64,000 nucleotides of DNA, taken from positions 806,001 through 870,000 of the forward strand of contig NZ_AP024850.1 in NCBI RefSeq assembly GCF_024346675.1. Reading direction: 5' to 3'. The notes under the pieces were generated by a model. It worked only from the letters and a program-made list of their open reading frames with translations. It was not told the DNA's origin and did not search any database. Source of the stretch: Photobacterium sanguinicancri (GTDB taxonomy: Bacteria > Pseudomonadota > Gammaproteobacteria > Enterobacterales > Vibrionaceae). Shown here in pieces: positions 1 to 8,442 of this stretch (the stretch's first letter is position 1; each line of letters begins with the position of its first letter). The translations under genes were made by a program, and so were the position numbers.

Positions 1-627
1 ATGGCACTGACATTACCAGCATTATTGGTTGCGCAAGCCGCTTGGGCCGATGTGATGGTGAAAATGCCTAGCAATTTTGAAATATTGGCAACGGAACAAG
101 TACGTATCAAAAGGGCAACGAAACAAGTAGCACTACCAGAGGGCGATCAACATATTCTGGTGCGTTTTGATAGTCCTACTAACCCTCACTCAACGGCGCA
201 GTCACTAGGGTTTGTCAGCTCTAAGCCTATTCTTGTGAGTTTTACTGCAAAAGACGGTGAAGTGGTGTCGTTGGTGCCACCAAGAATTGATACTCAGCAA
301 GAGGTAAAAACGTTTGCTCGCCAACCAACCTTTAAGCTTGTTGATGCAAAGGGAAACACGGTTGCGCATGAATCGACGAAGATACTGTTCGAAGGCTCAC
401 CAATGACGGCGGATTACAATGCGATTTTAGCTGATCAAATTGTATCACCTGCGCCTGTTTTATCTTCAACTGCGGTTGCTGGAAGTGGTGTCGCTGCGGT
501 TAATGCCGCGCAAATAGACGTGAACAACTTAACCCCACAACAGGCTGATGCCTTGCTACGAGATTTGTATAAAAATGCGGATGAAAAACGTCGCAAAGAC
601 TTTATGCGCTGGGCGTTAGGACTATAA
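1..627 (+). CDS. DUF2057 (YccT-like) secreted protein, probably 5'-truncated
   Basis: Secreted protein of the DUF2057 family, whose biochemical role is unknown. Residues 1-16 read as the hydrophobic core and cleavage end of a signal peptide (LLVAQAAWA then DV). A beta-rich region of about 110 residues follows, then an Ala/Val-rich stretch and a charged helical tail (PQQADALLRDLYKNADEKRR). The frame is open from the first base of the window and lacks the usual Lys-rich n-region, so the real start is probably upstream. It converges with the regulator gene to its right across a shared hairpin. The family call rests on overall pattern and length (about 210-220 residues is usual). Confidence 0.75.
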   Translation: MALTLPALLVAQAAWADVMVKMPSNFEILATEQVRIKRATKQVALPEGDQHILVRFDSPTNPHSTAQSLGFVSSKPILVSFTAKDGEVVSLVPPRIDTQQEVKTFARQPTFKLVDAKGNTVAHESTKILFEGSPMTADYNAILADQIVSPAPVLSSTAVAGSGVAAVNAAQIDVNNLTPQQADALLRDLYKNADEKRRKDFMRWALGL

Positions 628-676
628 CTGGTGAGCACGTTAGCATATTAGCGCTAAGCGTAAGATAGCTTTAAAG

Positions 677-702
677 AAAGCCCAGAATTTCTGGGCTTTT
701 TC
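677..702. terminator. Bidirectional rho-independent terminator
   Basis: The hairpin pairs AAAGCCCAG with CTGGGCTTT around AATTT and ends in a T-run on both strands. It lies between the convergent DUF2057 gene and the pgtA-like gene and should serve both. Confidence 0.85.
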
Positions 703-718
703 ATTGGTGTTGTTTGTT

Positions 719-1996
719 CTAGCAGCTAGATTGAACCTTATATTCTGCTTTATCGAGACTGTGTTTTTTCATTCTCAAATACAGCTTCTTCCGAGGGATT
801 TGTAAGTAGCTTGATACTTCGTTAATACGACCTGCAAACAAGTAAAGTGCGTCTTCAATCACTTGTTTTTCGTAGCTATCAACTAAATCATCGAGTGGAC
901 TACTCATTTGATCTAGTGGTTTAGTGCGTTCTTGTCCGGCTAACTTAACAATACCTATCGCATAAAGCTCCGCGACATTTTTAATTTCTAAAACGTTTCC
1001 TGCCCAATCATGGCGATTCAGGGTATTGATATACGCTTTATCCACCGACGGTAATGGTTTTTTCAGGGTTAAACAGCTCTGTTTCAAGAAGTGCTTAAAT
1101 AGCATGGCAATATCGCAAGTACGTTGCTGGATTGTTGGCATGCTTAAACGAACCTGACTTAAGAAGTAGAACAACTCAGGCAAGAATACTTCGGTTTCCA
1201 CTTGTTGTTCAGGGTTGTTATTGGTGACGGCCAATACGCGTACTTCTTTTTTACCCTGACGTTCTTGCTCTAACAAGAAACGACATAGCCATTGTTGGGT
1301 TTCTTTAGGCATTTCTTGTGGGTTGTGCAAGCATAGGGTACCACTGCGCGCAGAAATCATGCTGCGCTGTAAATCAGGTGTCGTGCTGACTGCGCTGCCT
1401 TTTAATGTCACGTAAGGGCCTTGGCGAATGTGGCTACCATCGTGTAATAATTTCGCGACGGTGCTGCGACCCGTACCTTGGCAACCTTCGATCAGTACAT
1501 CTTTGAGGGTTGGTGCTGTTTCAGCAATTTGCTCGCGGATTTTTGTGATCAGCGGACTATCGCCAAGTAAAATGCTACTAGCTCCTTTAAGTAACGTAAT
1601 ACGTTGCTCGATCGTTTGTTGACGGCGAGGTAAAAAGCGTTCAAGCAGGGCTAATAATTGCTCTGGCTGTAATGGCTTTTGCAAGAAGTCGATCGCGCCT
1701 TTTTTGACGGCATCGACAGCCATTGGGATATCACCGTGACCAGTGATCATAATGACAGGCAATTCAGCATCTAAGTCTTTGATCTGTTCGAGCAATTCGA
1801 TACCGCTGAGCCCTGGCATGTACATATCCGTTACGACTACACCTGCCCAATCTTTATGGAGCATTTCAATCGCTTTAGTCGGATCGGTAACAGCAAGTGC
1901 ACTATAACCAGCAATCTCTAAAAGGCTTTGATATGCCTCAACCACATCTTGGTCATCATCAATGACCAGCACTTGAATATCATTAGTTATTTTCAT
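719..1996 (-). CDS. pgtA: PgtA-like response regulator with degenerate AAA+ domain
   Basis: DNA-binding response regulator of a PgtC-PgtB-PgtA-type system (in Salmonella, phosphoglycerate-induced control of the PgtP transporter). Receiver at residues 5-120 has the acidic pair DDD at 13-15, phospho-acceptor D57 and K107. The central AAA+ region is degenerate: the Walker A reads GCQGTGRS with Arg177 where Lys is expected, the GAFTGA sigma-54 loop is missing, and Walker B is replaced by GTLCLHNPQ. The C-terminal Fis-type HTH (about 375-415, RINEVSSYLQIPRKKLYLR) is intact and resembles what I recall of Salmonella PgtA. It probably regulates by DNA binding without sigma-54 remodelling. The start overlaps the end of the kinase gene by 14 bp, so the two are translationally coupled. 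Confidence 0.85.
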   Translation of the reverse strand: MKITNDIQVLVIDDDQDVVEAYQSLLEIAGYSALAVTDPTKAIEMLHKDWAGVVVTDMYMPGLSGIELLEQIKDLDAELPVIMITGHGDIPMAVDAVKKGAIDFLQKPLQPEQLLALLERFLPRRQQTIEQRITLLKGASSILLGDSPLITKIREQIAETAPTLKDVLIEGCQGTGRSTVAKLLHDGSHIRQGPYVTLKGSAVSTTPDLQRSMISARSGTLCLHNPQEMPKETQQWLCRFLLEQERQGKKEVRVLAVTNNNPEQQVETEVFLPELFYFLSQVRLSMPTIQQRTCDIAMLFKHFLKQSCLTLKKPLPSVDKAYINTLNRHDWAGNVLEIKNVAELYAIGIVKLAGQERTKPLDQMSSPLDDLVDSYEKQVIEDALYLFAGRINEVSSYLQIPRKKLYLRMKKHSLDKAEYKVQSSC

Positions 1997-4346
1997 GTGT
2001 AGGTAACTCCAGTATCACCATGGCGCCCCCCTCGAGGGCAGACGCGAGGGAAATGCTTCCCCCAAATCGGGTCAAAATTGAGCGGCAGATGCTTAAACCA
2101 AGGCCTAATCCCACATCTTTTGTTGTGGTGAATGGCGTGAAGAGTTTCTCCATCATGGTGGCATCAAAACCTTTACCTGAATCACTTACAGCGATCAGGG
2201 TGGTGCTATTGTCTTGCGATAGTAAATGGACTCGAATGTGGCGATTATCGCAACTTGCGACAGCATCACAGCTATTTACCAATAAGTTCACTAATACTTG
2301 TTCAAATTGCACGTCATCGGCATTGATTTTCAGATCTGGCGATATTGCATTTTCGATTGTTGTTTTTTGTACTCGAGCTCGTCCTTCAACAATCTGCATT
2401 GCTTGCTCGACCGAGTCACTGACCGCAATATTTTTTAATGGGTTATCAGCGGATTGTTTTTTAGAAAAGTTGCGCAGGCTCGCAATGATACGGCCCATAC
2501 GTGCGGTTAAACCTTCTATTTTTTCAAGACTGCTCGGCAATTTATCAATTTTGCTTTGCTTAACCGCCATTTTAGTCGCAAAAACATGGGTAGAGATGGC
2601 TGATAAGGGTTGGTTTAACTCATGTGCGAGTGATGTCATAGTTTGACCCACAACCGCCATTTTAGCCGCTTGAATTAATTCATCTTGAGTTGAACGCAGA
2701 TCTTGTTCAATGCGTTTACGATCTTCAATTTCAGCACGAAGCTGGCGGTTGCGATTGGTCAGTGATTCTGTTTTTTCATACACGATACTTTCGAGCCAGC
2801 GGGCGGCTTTTTCTTGTTCGGTGATGTCTGTCATCGTGATGATAACTTTGTCTGTCGTTCCTTGTTTAAACAGGCGAAAGTCGAGGCGTAGGTAGAGATG
2901 CTCTTCGTTGTGGTAATGCTTGAGCGTCAGGTTACAGGCCCCGTTTTCTAGCAGTGGACTAGCAGGGTGGAATAGTGACTCTAGTCGCGAATCAATATTA
3001 CTATTAAATAGCTGCCATACCACCATGTTTTCAGTATTATCTTTTTGATGTTTAAACAGTTGTTGGGCACTTGAGTTGACCGATTCGACATGACCCGCCA
3101 AATCACAAGTGATGATACTGGCTTGTGTATTGTTAATCAGATTAAGTGCGTTAGTGCGTTCCATTTCTTGCATTTGAAGGCAAAACTGACGCAAGCTTTC
3201 GCCGATCAAACCAATCTCATCATTACCCGTTACTTGAATTTCAACATTTAAGTTGCCTTTAGTGACTTCATGTAAATGCCTACCTAGTGTATTCAAGCGT
3301 TTTACAATTCCTCGGCCAACTAAGTAAATAGACAAAATAATGGCCATTAAAATGGATAAACAAACGGCACCCAATAATATTAAGTTACTGATAATGATGG
3401 CATTTCTTGTCTGGTCGTTTAGGTCGATTAAACTGGCGTCTGCATTGGTAACCATCTTTTGAATTAATGCTTCTTGGCGTGCTAAACGCTGTTGAATATC
3501 TTGTTCGTATTGATTTATGGCGTGGTAGATTTCAGAATCTTTTCGTAACTGCTGTTCTAGCTGGCCATTGGGGGCAACGATAGCGATCAGATCATTCAAA
3601 TGCTCACGATAGGTTGAGGTTGAGGGGTAATGGCTCAGTTGTTCGCTCATGGTTTGAACTTCTGCGATCTTGTAGCCAATAAAGTAAAATGCGTTGCTGA
3701 GATCGCGGCTATGGTGCTGCAAAATAATTTCTTGTGCTAACTGGTGAAGTTCGTTTTCTTTGACCGTGATGGATTGAATCAACGAGAACTCAGTCATAAC
3801 ATCAATGATCGCATTGGTGTCTATGATGTTGGGTAGCATACGGGTAAGTTGCCATTCTACTTCTTGCTGTAGCAGGGGTAATTCATTGATTAAATCTTGG
3901 TGTATCCAGTGAATATTATTTTCGACTTGCAACAGCGTATTACGCTGAATATTACGCTGCTCAAGTTGTTGCGTGTATTGGCTTAACGTATCTGCTAGCC
4001 CTTTCTGAGTCGCCAAAATGGCATTGTATTGCTCCATGCTGACGGTGTCTTTAATGGCTAAATTGATAAGCTGGAGCTTGGCTGTGATTTTTTGCTGTAA
4101 CTCTTTATGCACAATAGGATCGGTATTCATACTGATCTTATTTAGTGCCGCTTGAAGTCCCGCAGTATTACGTTCTAGCTGATAACTCGAACGGAGTGTC
4201 GGCATGTTTACGGTGACAATTTCTTCAATATGATCGTCTAGCGTTTCCCAGTTATACACAGCAACGCCACTCACCCCGATCGTTAGCATTGCCATAAAGC
4301 CAATCGCGAAAATGAGGCGGTTACCAATGGTATTCACATTAACCAT
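1983..4346 (-). CDS. pgtB: PgtB-like membrane sensor histidine kinase
   Basis: Sensor kinase partner of the adjacent regulator. An N-terminal TM helix (about 10-31) precedes a long, coiled, mostly helical periplasmic domain (about 32-315), a second TM helix (about 318-343), a HAMP domain, a PAS domain (about 400-510) and a coiled linker. The HisKA box has H575 in SLAHELNQPLSAIS, followed by HATPase_c with an N-box (VNLLVNSCDAV), G1 (DSGKGFD) and G2 (GLGLGLSICRSI). There is no receiver, so this is a classical kinase. At 787 residues it is longer than Salmonella PgtB (about 670), mainly through the PAS insertion. It overlaps pgtC-like upstream by 8 bp and the regulator downstream by 14 bp. The ligand is unknown. 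Confidence 0.85.
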   Translation of the reverse strand: MVNVNTIGNRLIFAIGFMAMLTIGVSGVAVYNWETLDDHIEEIVTVNMPTLRSSYQLERNTAGLQAALNKISMNTDPIVHKELQQKITAKLQLINLAIKDTVSMEQYNAILATQKGLADTLSQYTQQLEQRNIQRNTLLQVENNIHWIHQDLINELPLLQQEVEWQLTRMLPNIIDTNAIIDVMTEFSLIQSITVKENELHQLAQEIILQHHSRDLSNAFYFIGYKIAEVQTMSEQLSHYPSTSTYREHLNDLIAIVAPNGQLEQQLRKDSEIYHAINQYEQDIQQRLARQEALIQKMVTNADASLIDLNDQTRNAIIISNLILLGAVCLSILMAIILSIYLVGRGIVKRLNTLGRHLHEVTKGNLNVEIQVTGNDEIGLIGESLRQFCLQMQEMERTNALNLINNTQASIITCDLAGHVESVNSSAQQLFKHQKDNTENMVVWQLFNSNIDSRLESLFHPASPLLENGACNLTLKHYHNEEHLYLRLDFRLFKQGTTDKVIITMTDITEQEKAARWLESIVYEKTESLTNRNRQLRAEIEDRKRIEQDLRSTQDELIQAAKMAVVGQTMTSLAHELNQPLSAISTHVFATKMAVKQSKIDKLPSSLEKIEGLTARMGRIIASLRNFSKKQSADNPLKNIAVSDSVEQAMQIVEGRARVQKTTIENAISPDLKINADDVQFEQVLVNLLVNSCDAVASCDNRHIRVHLLSQDNSTTLIAVSDSGKGFDATMMEKLFTPFTTTKDVGLGLGLSICRSILTRFGGSISLASALEGGAMVILELPTHENN

Positions 4347-5595
4347 GATGATAGACCTCGAGCTCCATCACGATATCTTCGGTTATTGCGATCGAAGCGT
4401 TGAGTTGCTCATACATATCTAGACACCATAAGTGACTGTCATTTAGCCCTTGGTGTTTTTTGCTCGATAGCTTGCTACCATTTTTCAGAATGTCTTTAAG
4501 ATCTTGCTCTGAGATTGGAGGGGTTGTTGCAAGCGTTATAGCTTGTTTTAACTGCCGCTGTTGTTGTTGCGTAAGCTGGCTAAATGTTTGTATTTTATTG
4601 ATCAGTAGCCAAGCTTTATTGTGTAGTGCCAGTGAGTGAACAATTGTATGAGTAAACAGTTGTTTCACAATAACCCCACGTTGCTTGATCAATGCGTAGT
4701 CAAGGCGCTGACCTTCTGACAGCACGTTATGATCATGTGAGTGAGGGTAGCGCTGATGGATTTCTTGCTGTGGCGATTTATTACTTTGAAAAGATTCAAT
4801 GTATTGTAAAAAAGGCACTGTTTTATCTGAGTGATGTAAGTTTTTTATACTGCCCATATAAGCGGGTAAAACAGGGCTGTTCGGTTGGTAACTAAAGCCA
4901 ATAAAAGGGAAAGGCTTCTGAGTTCTGAAGGCGAATACATCCATAACAGGCGCAACACCAACTAAACCACGAGATATTTGGTCTGTCACATTAAACATGG
5001 ATACAGAAGCGAGGTTACCGCTGATTTTGTACAACAGTTTCCAGCCTGCTTGCCAGCCGTAATGCTGCAAAATACTTTCAACCATGTAATGACTAGAGAT
5101 GGATCGCGAAGGCGTTGCCATGATTAAGTGCTGAAAATATTGTGGATGCGTCAAGCTTTCCCAACTGCTTGGTCGGTCGAGGTTGTGTTTTTCTAAATAG
5201 CGTTGATTCCACATAAATCCGTAACGGGAATAGCCTAGTAATGCGATTTTTTTATTAAATTGTTGAAGGGTCGCTTTTACTTCTGCATTAGCAAATTTTT
5301 CACTGACGCTTGGTAATTTCATTAATGCATTGCTTTGTTTCAGTTGCTCAAAAATGGGGATCGAGGTTGAAATCACCATATCAATATCGTGCGTAGAATC
5401 ATTGAGTAATCGTAAAGCGGCATCTTCGTGGCGATGCAATATCTTTATTTTTACATCTGGATATTTGGCCTGATAATCCGAAATTAATGTACCCAGTGAA
5501 TTTTGACTGAAAGTTGTTAGCACAATAAGAGGCGTGTTGTAAGCAAACACAGCCTGTGGGAGTAGCATCAATAAAAGAGTAATCAAGCGGTACAT
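4339..5595 (-). CDS. pgtC: PgtC-like periplasmic substrate-binding sensor subunit
   Basis: Periplasmic binding protein of the ABC Fe(III)/2-aminoethylphosphonate/PgtC type. A signal peptide occupies residues 1-18 (LITLLLMLLPQAVFA). A type II solute-binding fold follows, with the family openings PLIVLTTFSQNSLGTLI and LNDSTHDIDMVIST. The C-terminal part (about 300-418) is helical and Gln-rich. In Salmonella the equivalent protein signals to the kinase and does not serve a transporter. That fits here: no ABC permease or ATPase, and no pgtP, is nearby. It is first in a three-gene operon with overlapping reading frames. The inducer cannot be read from the sequence. Confidence 0.8.
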   Translation of the reverse strand: MYRLITLLLMLLPQAVFAYNTPLIVLTTFSQNSLGTLISDYQAKYPDVKIKILHRHEDAALRLLNDSTHDIDMVISTSIPIFEQLKQSNALMKLPSVSEKFANAEVKATLQQFNKKIALLGYSRYGFMWNQRYLEKHNLDRPSSWESLTHPQYFQHLIMATPSRSISSHYMVESILQHYGWQAGWKLLYKISGNLASVSMFNVTDQISRGLVGVAPVMDVFAFRTQKPFPFIGFSYQPNSPVLPAYMGSIKNLHHSDKTVPFLQYIESFQSNKSPQQEIHQRYPHSHDHNVLSEGQRLDYALIKQRGVIVKQLFTHTIVHSLALHNKAWLLINKIQTFSQLTQQQQRQLKQAITLATTPPISEQDLKDILKNGSKLSSKKHQGLNDSHLWCLDMYEQLNASIAITEDIVMELEVYHHG

Positions 5596-5803
5596 AGGAA
5601 TAACGTCATGTTGTGTGGTTAGCGTTAGAGGCTAATTAAATTTGATGCTTCATGAATCAATGTATCGGGTTGTTGCGGGGGATTATACTGAAAAAAAAGC
5701 GTGAGAAAGCATTCTTGAGCTTGGATAGGCTTTTATTTGAAAACTTGTTTTATATGTGTTGATAGTGACTCATTTGTTGGTTATCTGTTTATATTAATCA
5801 CAA

Positions 5804-5827
5804 AAAACTGGAGCAAGCTCCAGTTTT
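5804..5827 (-). terminator. Rho-independent terminator after yfbU
   Basis: Perfect 11-bp arms AAAACTGGAGC / GCTCCAGTTTT around a 2-nt centre, with A/T flanks. It lies 30 bp beyond the yfbU stop, between it and the pgt-like promoter region. Confidence 0.85.
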
Positions 5828-5857
5828 AGATCGCAATGAAAATCGTGTTATTTCGAT

Positions 5858-6358
5858 TTACGCACTAAGAATTTGTTGTAGCTCTGTCGCACATAGGTGG
5901 TACTGGCGTGGACAATTGCGCCATGTTTGTAGCATGCGTTGGTATTTATCAAGCATTGCAACTTGGCTGTTGAATTGGTGCTCAGTTTTATCAAACTGCG
6001 GGTACAAACCTTCTTCTTCTGTTAGGAAGCGAACATAGTGTACCAGTTGAGATTCAGTCGCAGCGTCAAAACCTAAGAATTGAAGGCGGCGTGTGTCGAC
6101 TTGACTTTGATCGCCTTCATTTAACATTTTGTGTGACTCTTGCATTGCGTGGTGCATTTCCATGAAATCGATCACTTGGCGGCAAGTGTTCTCGCTCATG
6201 TTACCGAAATCTTTATCTAGTTCACGCATTTGTAAACCGTAGCCACGTTCTACAATTGTTTGTAGACGACGGTACTTTGCTGCGTTCTCAGGTGTTAACT
6301 GAGACATAAGGTAATACTGGTTAGATAAGATTAAGCGTTGTGCGTTGGTCATTTCCAT
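5858..6358 (-). CDS. yfbU: YfbU family protein
   Basis: Cytosolic, largely helical protein of the YfbU family (UPF0304), 166 residues against 164 in E. coli. The opening [15 protein letters not shown], the block [28 protein letters not shown] and the end block [16 protein letters not shown] match the family as I recall it. E. coli YfbU has been linked to toxicity on overexpression, but its molecular role is not settled. It stands alone with its own terminator. An unusual inverted-repeat element lies 58 bp upstream of its start. Confidence 0.93.
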   Translation of the reverse strand: MEMTNAQRLILSNQYYLMSQLTPENAAKYRRLQTIVERGYGLQMRELDKDFGNMSENTCRQVIDFMEMHHAMQESHKMLNEGDQSQVDTRRLQFLGFDAATESQLVHYVRFLTEEEGLYPQFDKTEHQFNSQVAMLDKYQRMLQTWRNCPRQYHLCATELQQILSA

Positions 6359-6415
6359 GATGATAGGCCTTTAATATTTTTTATCTTCTGACGCTGAGAT
6401 TAGCAGTTTGGATGT

Positions 6416-6455
6416 AAAAAAACATGATCTGACTACATGTAGCACATGTTTTTTT
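6416..6455. repeat. Compound inverted repeat with three ACATG motifs
   Basis: Outer arms of 11 bp (AAAAAAACATG and CATGTTTTTTT) flank an 18-bp loop that itself holds the 10-bp palindrome CTACATGTAG. It lies 58 bp upstream of the yfbU start, where it could be an operator or a hairpin. Confidence 0.6.
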
Positions 6456-6648
6456 GTTAAAAAGTATAAGGTGGTGAAAGGTTAGTCATCTGTATGCTAT
6501 TAATGCTATATAACCTTATATTTAACAAGGAATTGAGGTGTTTGAGTTACGCTAGATGCTGCTTTAATTTGGTGTGTCTGCATTGGTATTTTTAAATACC
6601 AAGCTTGACAGCAATATGAATTCCTAACAGGTATCAATATTCGTTTTT

Positions 6649-6664
6649 TGTGAACATTTGAACA
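6649..6664 (+). promoter_or_regulatory. Possible CRP-binding site upstream of nupC
   Basis: TGTGA-N6-GAACA matches 8 of 10 positions of the CRP consensus TGTGA-N6-TCACA. nupC in E. coli is under CRP and CytR control. The site is about 355 bp from the start codon, so it needs a promoter far upstream. Confidence 0.3.
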
Positions 6665-7020
6665 CAAGTGGGAAATTTTGACGCCTGAATATTATGCAAT
6701 AAACGATGCTTTTGTTGGATAATTTTGCAAACGACCTGCTGTGCATTGAACAATTGTATTCTTCCCTTTACCCTTCCGCGCCTGACGAATAAGTCGGTAA
6801 CTCACAAATTGCATTAAATCCCCGATAACTCGGCCAATATAACGGCATTTTTGAATGTTGTTTTATCAGCGAAGAATGAGAAGTCGATTGCTAGGATGGC
6901 ATGGATCAAGGAGAGCAAAAGGAAATCGAGCGCATTTGGTATTGATCTTACTAACCCAGTTTGTGGGTTGAGGATTGATGAAACGAAGCGAGCAATAATT
7001 ATTGTTCGATAAGATGAGTA

Positions 7021-8277
7021 ATGACAATGCAATTGATTTCTGGTTTGGTCGGTATTCTGGCTTTAATTTTAATCGCTTATTTTTTATCAGAGAAGCGTTC
7101 ACACATTAACTGGCGTACCGTGTTGGGGGCGCTGGCTATTCAAATGACTTTTGCCGCTATTGTTTTGTATAGCGAAAATGGTCGTGCCGCATTGGGTGAG
7201 TTTTCGAGTGCAGTACAGAACATCATTAATTTCAGTAATGAAGGCATTAGCTTTTTGTTTGGCGGATTAGTATCAGACAAAATGTTTGAGCTGTTTGCTG
7301 GCGGTGGTTTCATTATGGCTTTCCGTGTATTACCTGTAGTGGTCTTTTTCTCTGCTTTTGTCGCGGTATTGTATTACCTCGGTATCATGCAGTTACTGGT
7401 TGGTACTTTAGGTCGTGCTTTATCAAAAATGTTAGGAACAAGCCGTGCTGAATCTATTTCAGCTACCGCCAACATCTTCCTTGGTATTTCAGAAGCACCA
7501 CTCACGGTTCGTCCTTATATTGCACGCATGACACGTTCAGAGCTTTTTGCCGTAATGGTGGGTGGTATGGCATCGGTTGCGGGTTCAGTGCTTGTGGGGT
7601 ATTCACAAATGGGTATCCCATTAGAATACTTACTGGCTGCATCATTTATGGCAGCGCCTGCTGGTTTGATGATGGCAAAGCTTCTGATCCCTGAAACAGA
7701 GCAAGCGTGTGATTCTGCTGAAAGTGCTGAAGACGAGAAAAAGCCGGCCAATATTATTGATGCGGCAGCGCAGGGTGCTCTACAAGGCATGCAACTAGCA
7801 CTAAATATTGGTGCGATGTTGTTGGCTTTCATTAGCTTGATTGCGATGCTGAACGCATTATTAGGTTGGGCGGGTTCATTAGCTGGTTTTGAAGGGCTTT
7901 CGCTCGATCTGGTGTTTGGCTACTTATTCTTACCATTTGCTTATATTGCGGGTTTATGGGATTTCGACGCTGCCCAGCAAATGGCCACCTTATTTGGTAC
8001 CAAAACTACCATTAATGAATTTGTGGCATTTTCCCAACTTGCGCCAATGATTGAAAGTGGTGTGCTAGATAAGCGTACTGAAGTGATTATTGCGTTCGCA
8101 TTATGTGGTTTTGCTAACTTTGGTTCGATAGCGGTGCTATTGGGTTGCATGGGGCTGATGGCTCAAACGCGTTACGATGAAATTGCTAAGCTAGGTATGA
8201 AATCATTAGTCGCAGCAACCTTAGCTAACTTGTTGAATGCAACGGTAGCAGGATTGTTTATTTCGCTGACGCTTTAA
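7021..8277 (+). CDS. nupC: NupC family concentrative nucleoside transporter
   Basis: Inner-membrane nucleoside:cation symporter of the CNT family, for uptake of nucleosides as carbon and nitrogen source. At 418 residues it matches the bacterial family length. An N-terminal helix (LISGLVGILALILIAYFLS), the Nucleos_tra2 N domain and a gate domain with FRVLPVVVFFSAFVAVLYYLG are visible. The substrate-site region FLGISEAPLTVRPYIARMTRSE includes the conserved Glu, Ala, Pro and Thr. A charged loop at about 230-245 precedes the last helices. The ATG at 7021 is the first in frame, with M3 as an alternative. It is a single-gene unit divergent from yfbU, with no catabolic nucleoside genes beside it. 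Confidence 0.9.
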   Translation: MTMQLISGLVGILALILIAYFLSEKRSHINWRTVLGALAIQMTFAAIVLYSENGRAALGEFSSAVQNIINFSNEGISFLFGGLVSDKMFELFAGGGFIMAFRVLPVVVFFSAFVAVLYYLGIMQLLVGTLGRALSKMLGTSRAESISATANIFLGISEAPLTVRPYIARMTRSELFAVMVGGMASVAGSVLVGYSQMGIPLEYLLAASFMAAPAGLMMAKLLIPETEQACDSAESAEDEKKPANIIDAAAQGALQGMQLALNIGAMLLAFISLIAMLNALLGWAGSLAGFEGLSLDLVFGYLFLPFAYIAGLWDFDAAQQMATLFGTKTTINEFVAFSQLAPMIESGVLDKRTEVIIAFALCGFANFGSIAVLLGCMGLMAQTRYDEIAKLGMKSLVAATLANLLNATVAGLFISLTL

Positions 8278-8390
8278 TCACAGTGAAATGATTGTTATTG
8301 AAAGATTTAGTGTCGACACTAGGTTTCGACACTAACTATCGAAACAAATAAGTATCGAGAGACAATCGCGATAATCTAAGTCGATAAAAT

Positions 8391-8419
8391 AACAAGGCCA
8401 CGCAATGCGTGGCCTTGTT
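8391..8419 (-). terminator. Terminator hairpin between nupC and fhs
   Basis: Perfect 14-bp arms (AACAAGGCCACGCA / TGCGTGGCCTTGTT) meet almost without a loop. On the minus strand it is followed by TTATTTTATC, so it best serves fhs. On the plus strand the T-tail is poor. Confidence 0.75.
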
Positions 8420-8442
8420 GTATCTGTGGCTATTGGAGGGTA

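Larger units (their letters stand above)
6359..7020. other. Non-coding divergent region between yfbU and nupC
   Basis: This 662-bp AT-rich stretch separates two divergent genes. I found no convincing gene; the short frames on the minus strand at 6814-7102 have no recognisable protein character. It holds a compound inverted repeat near yfbU and a CRP-like site, both listed separately. The 300 bp directly before nupC may be a long leader, but I recognise no riboswitch. Confidence 0.5.

Noticed and set aside
2020..2646. 208-codon plus-strand frame
   Set aside because: It is antisense to the kinase gene, whose HATPase motifs are intact, so it is a shadow frame.
6814..7102. Two minus-strand frames of 72 and 78 codons near nupC
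   Set aside because: They overlap each other and the nupC start, have no domain-like pattern, and look like chance frames.
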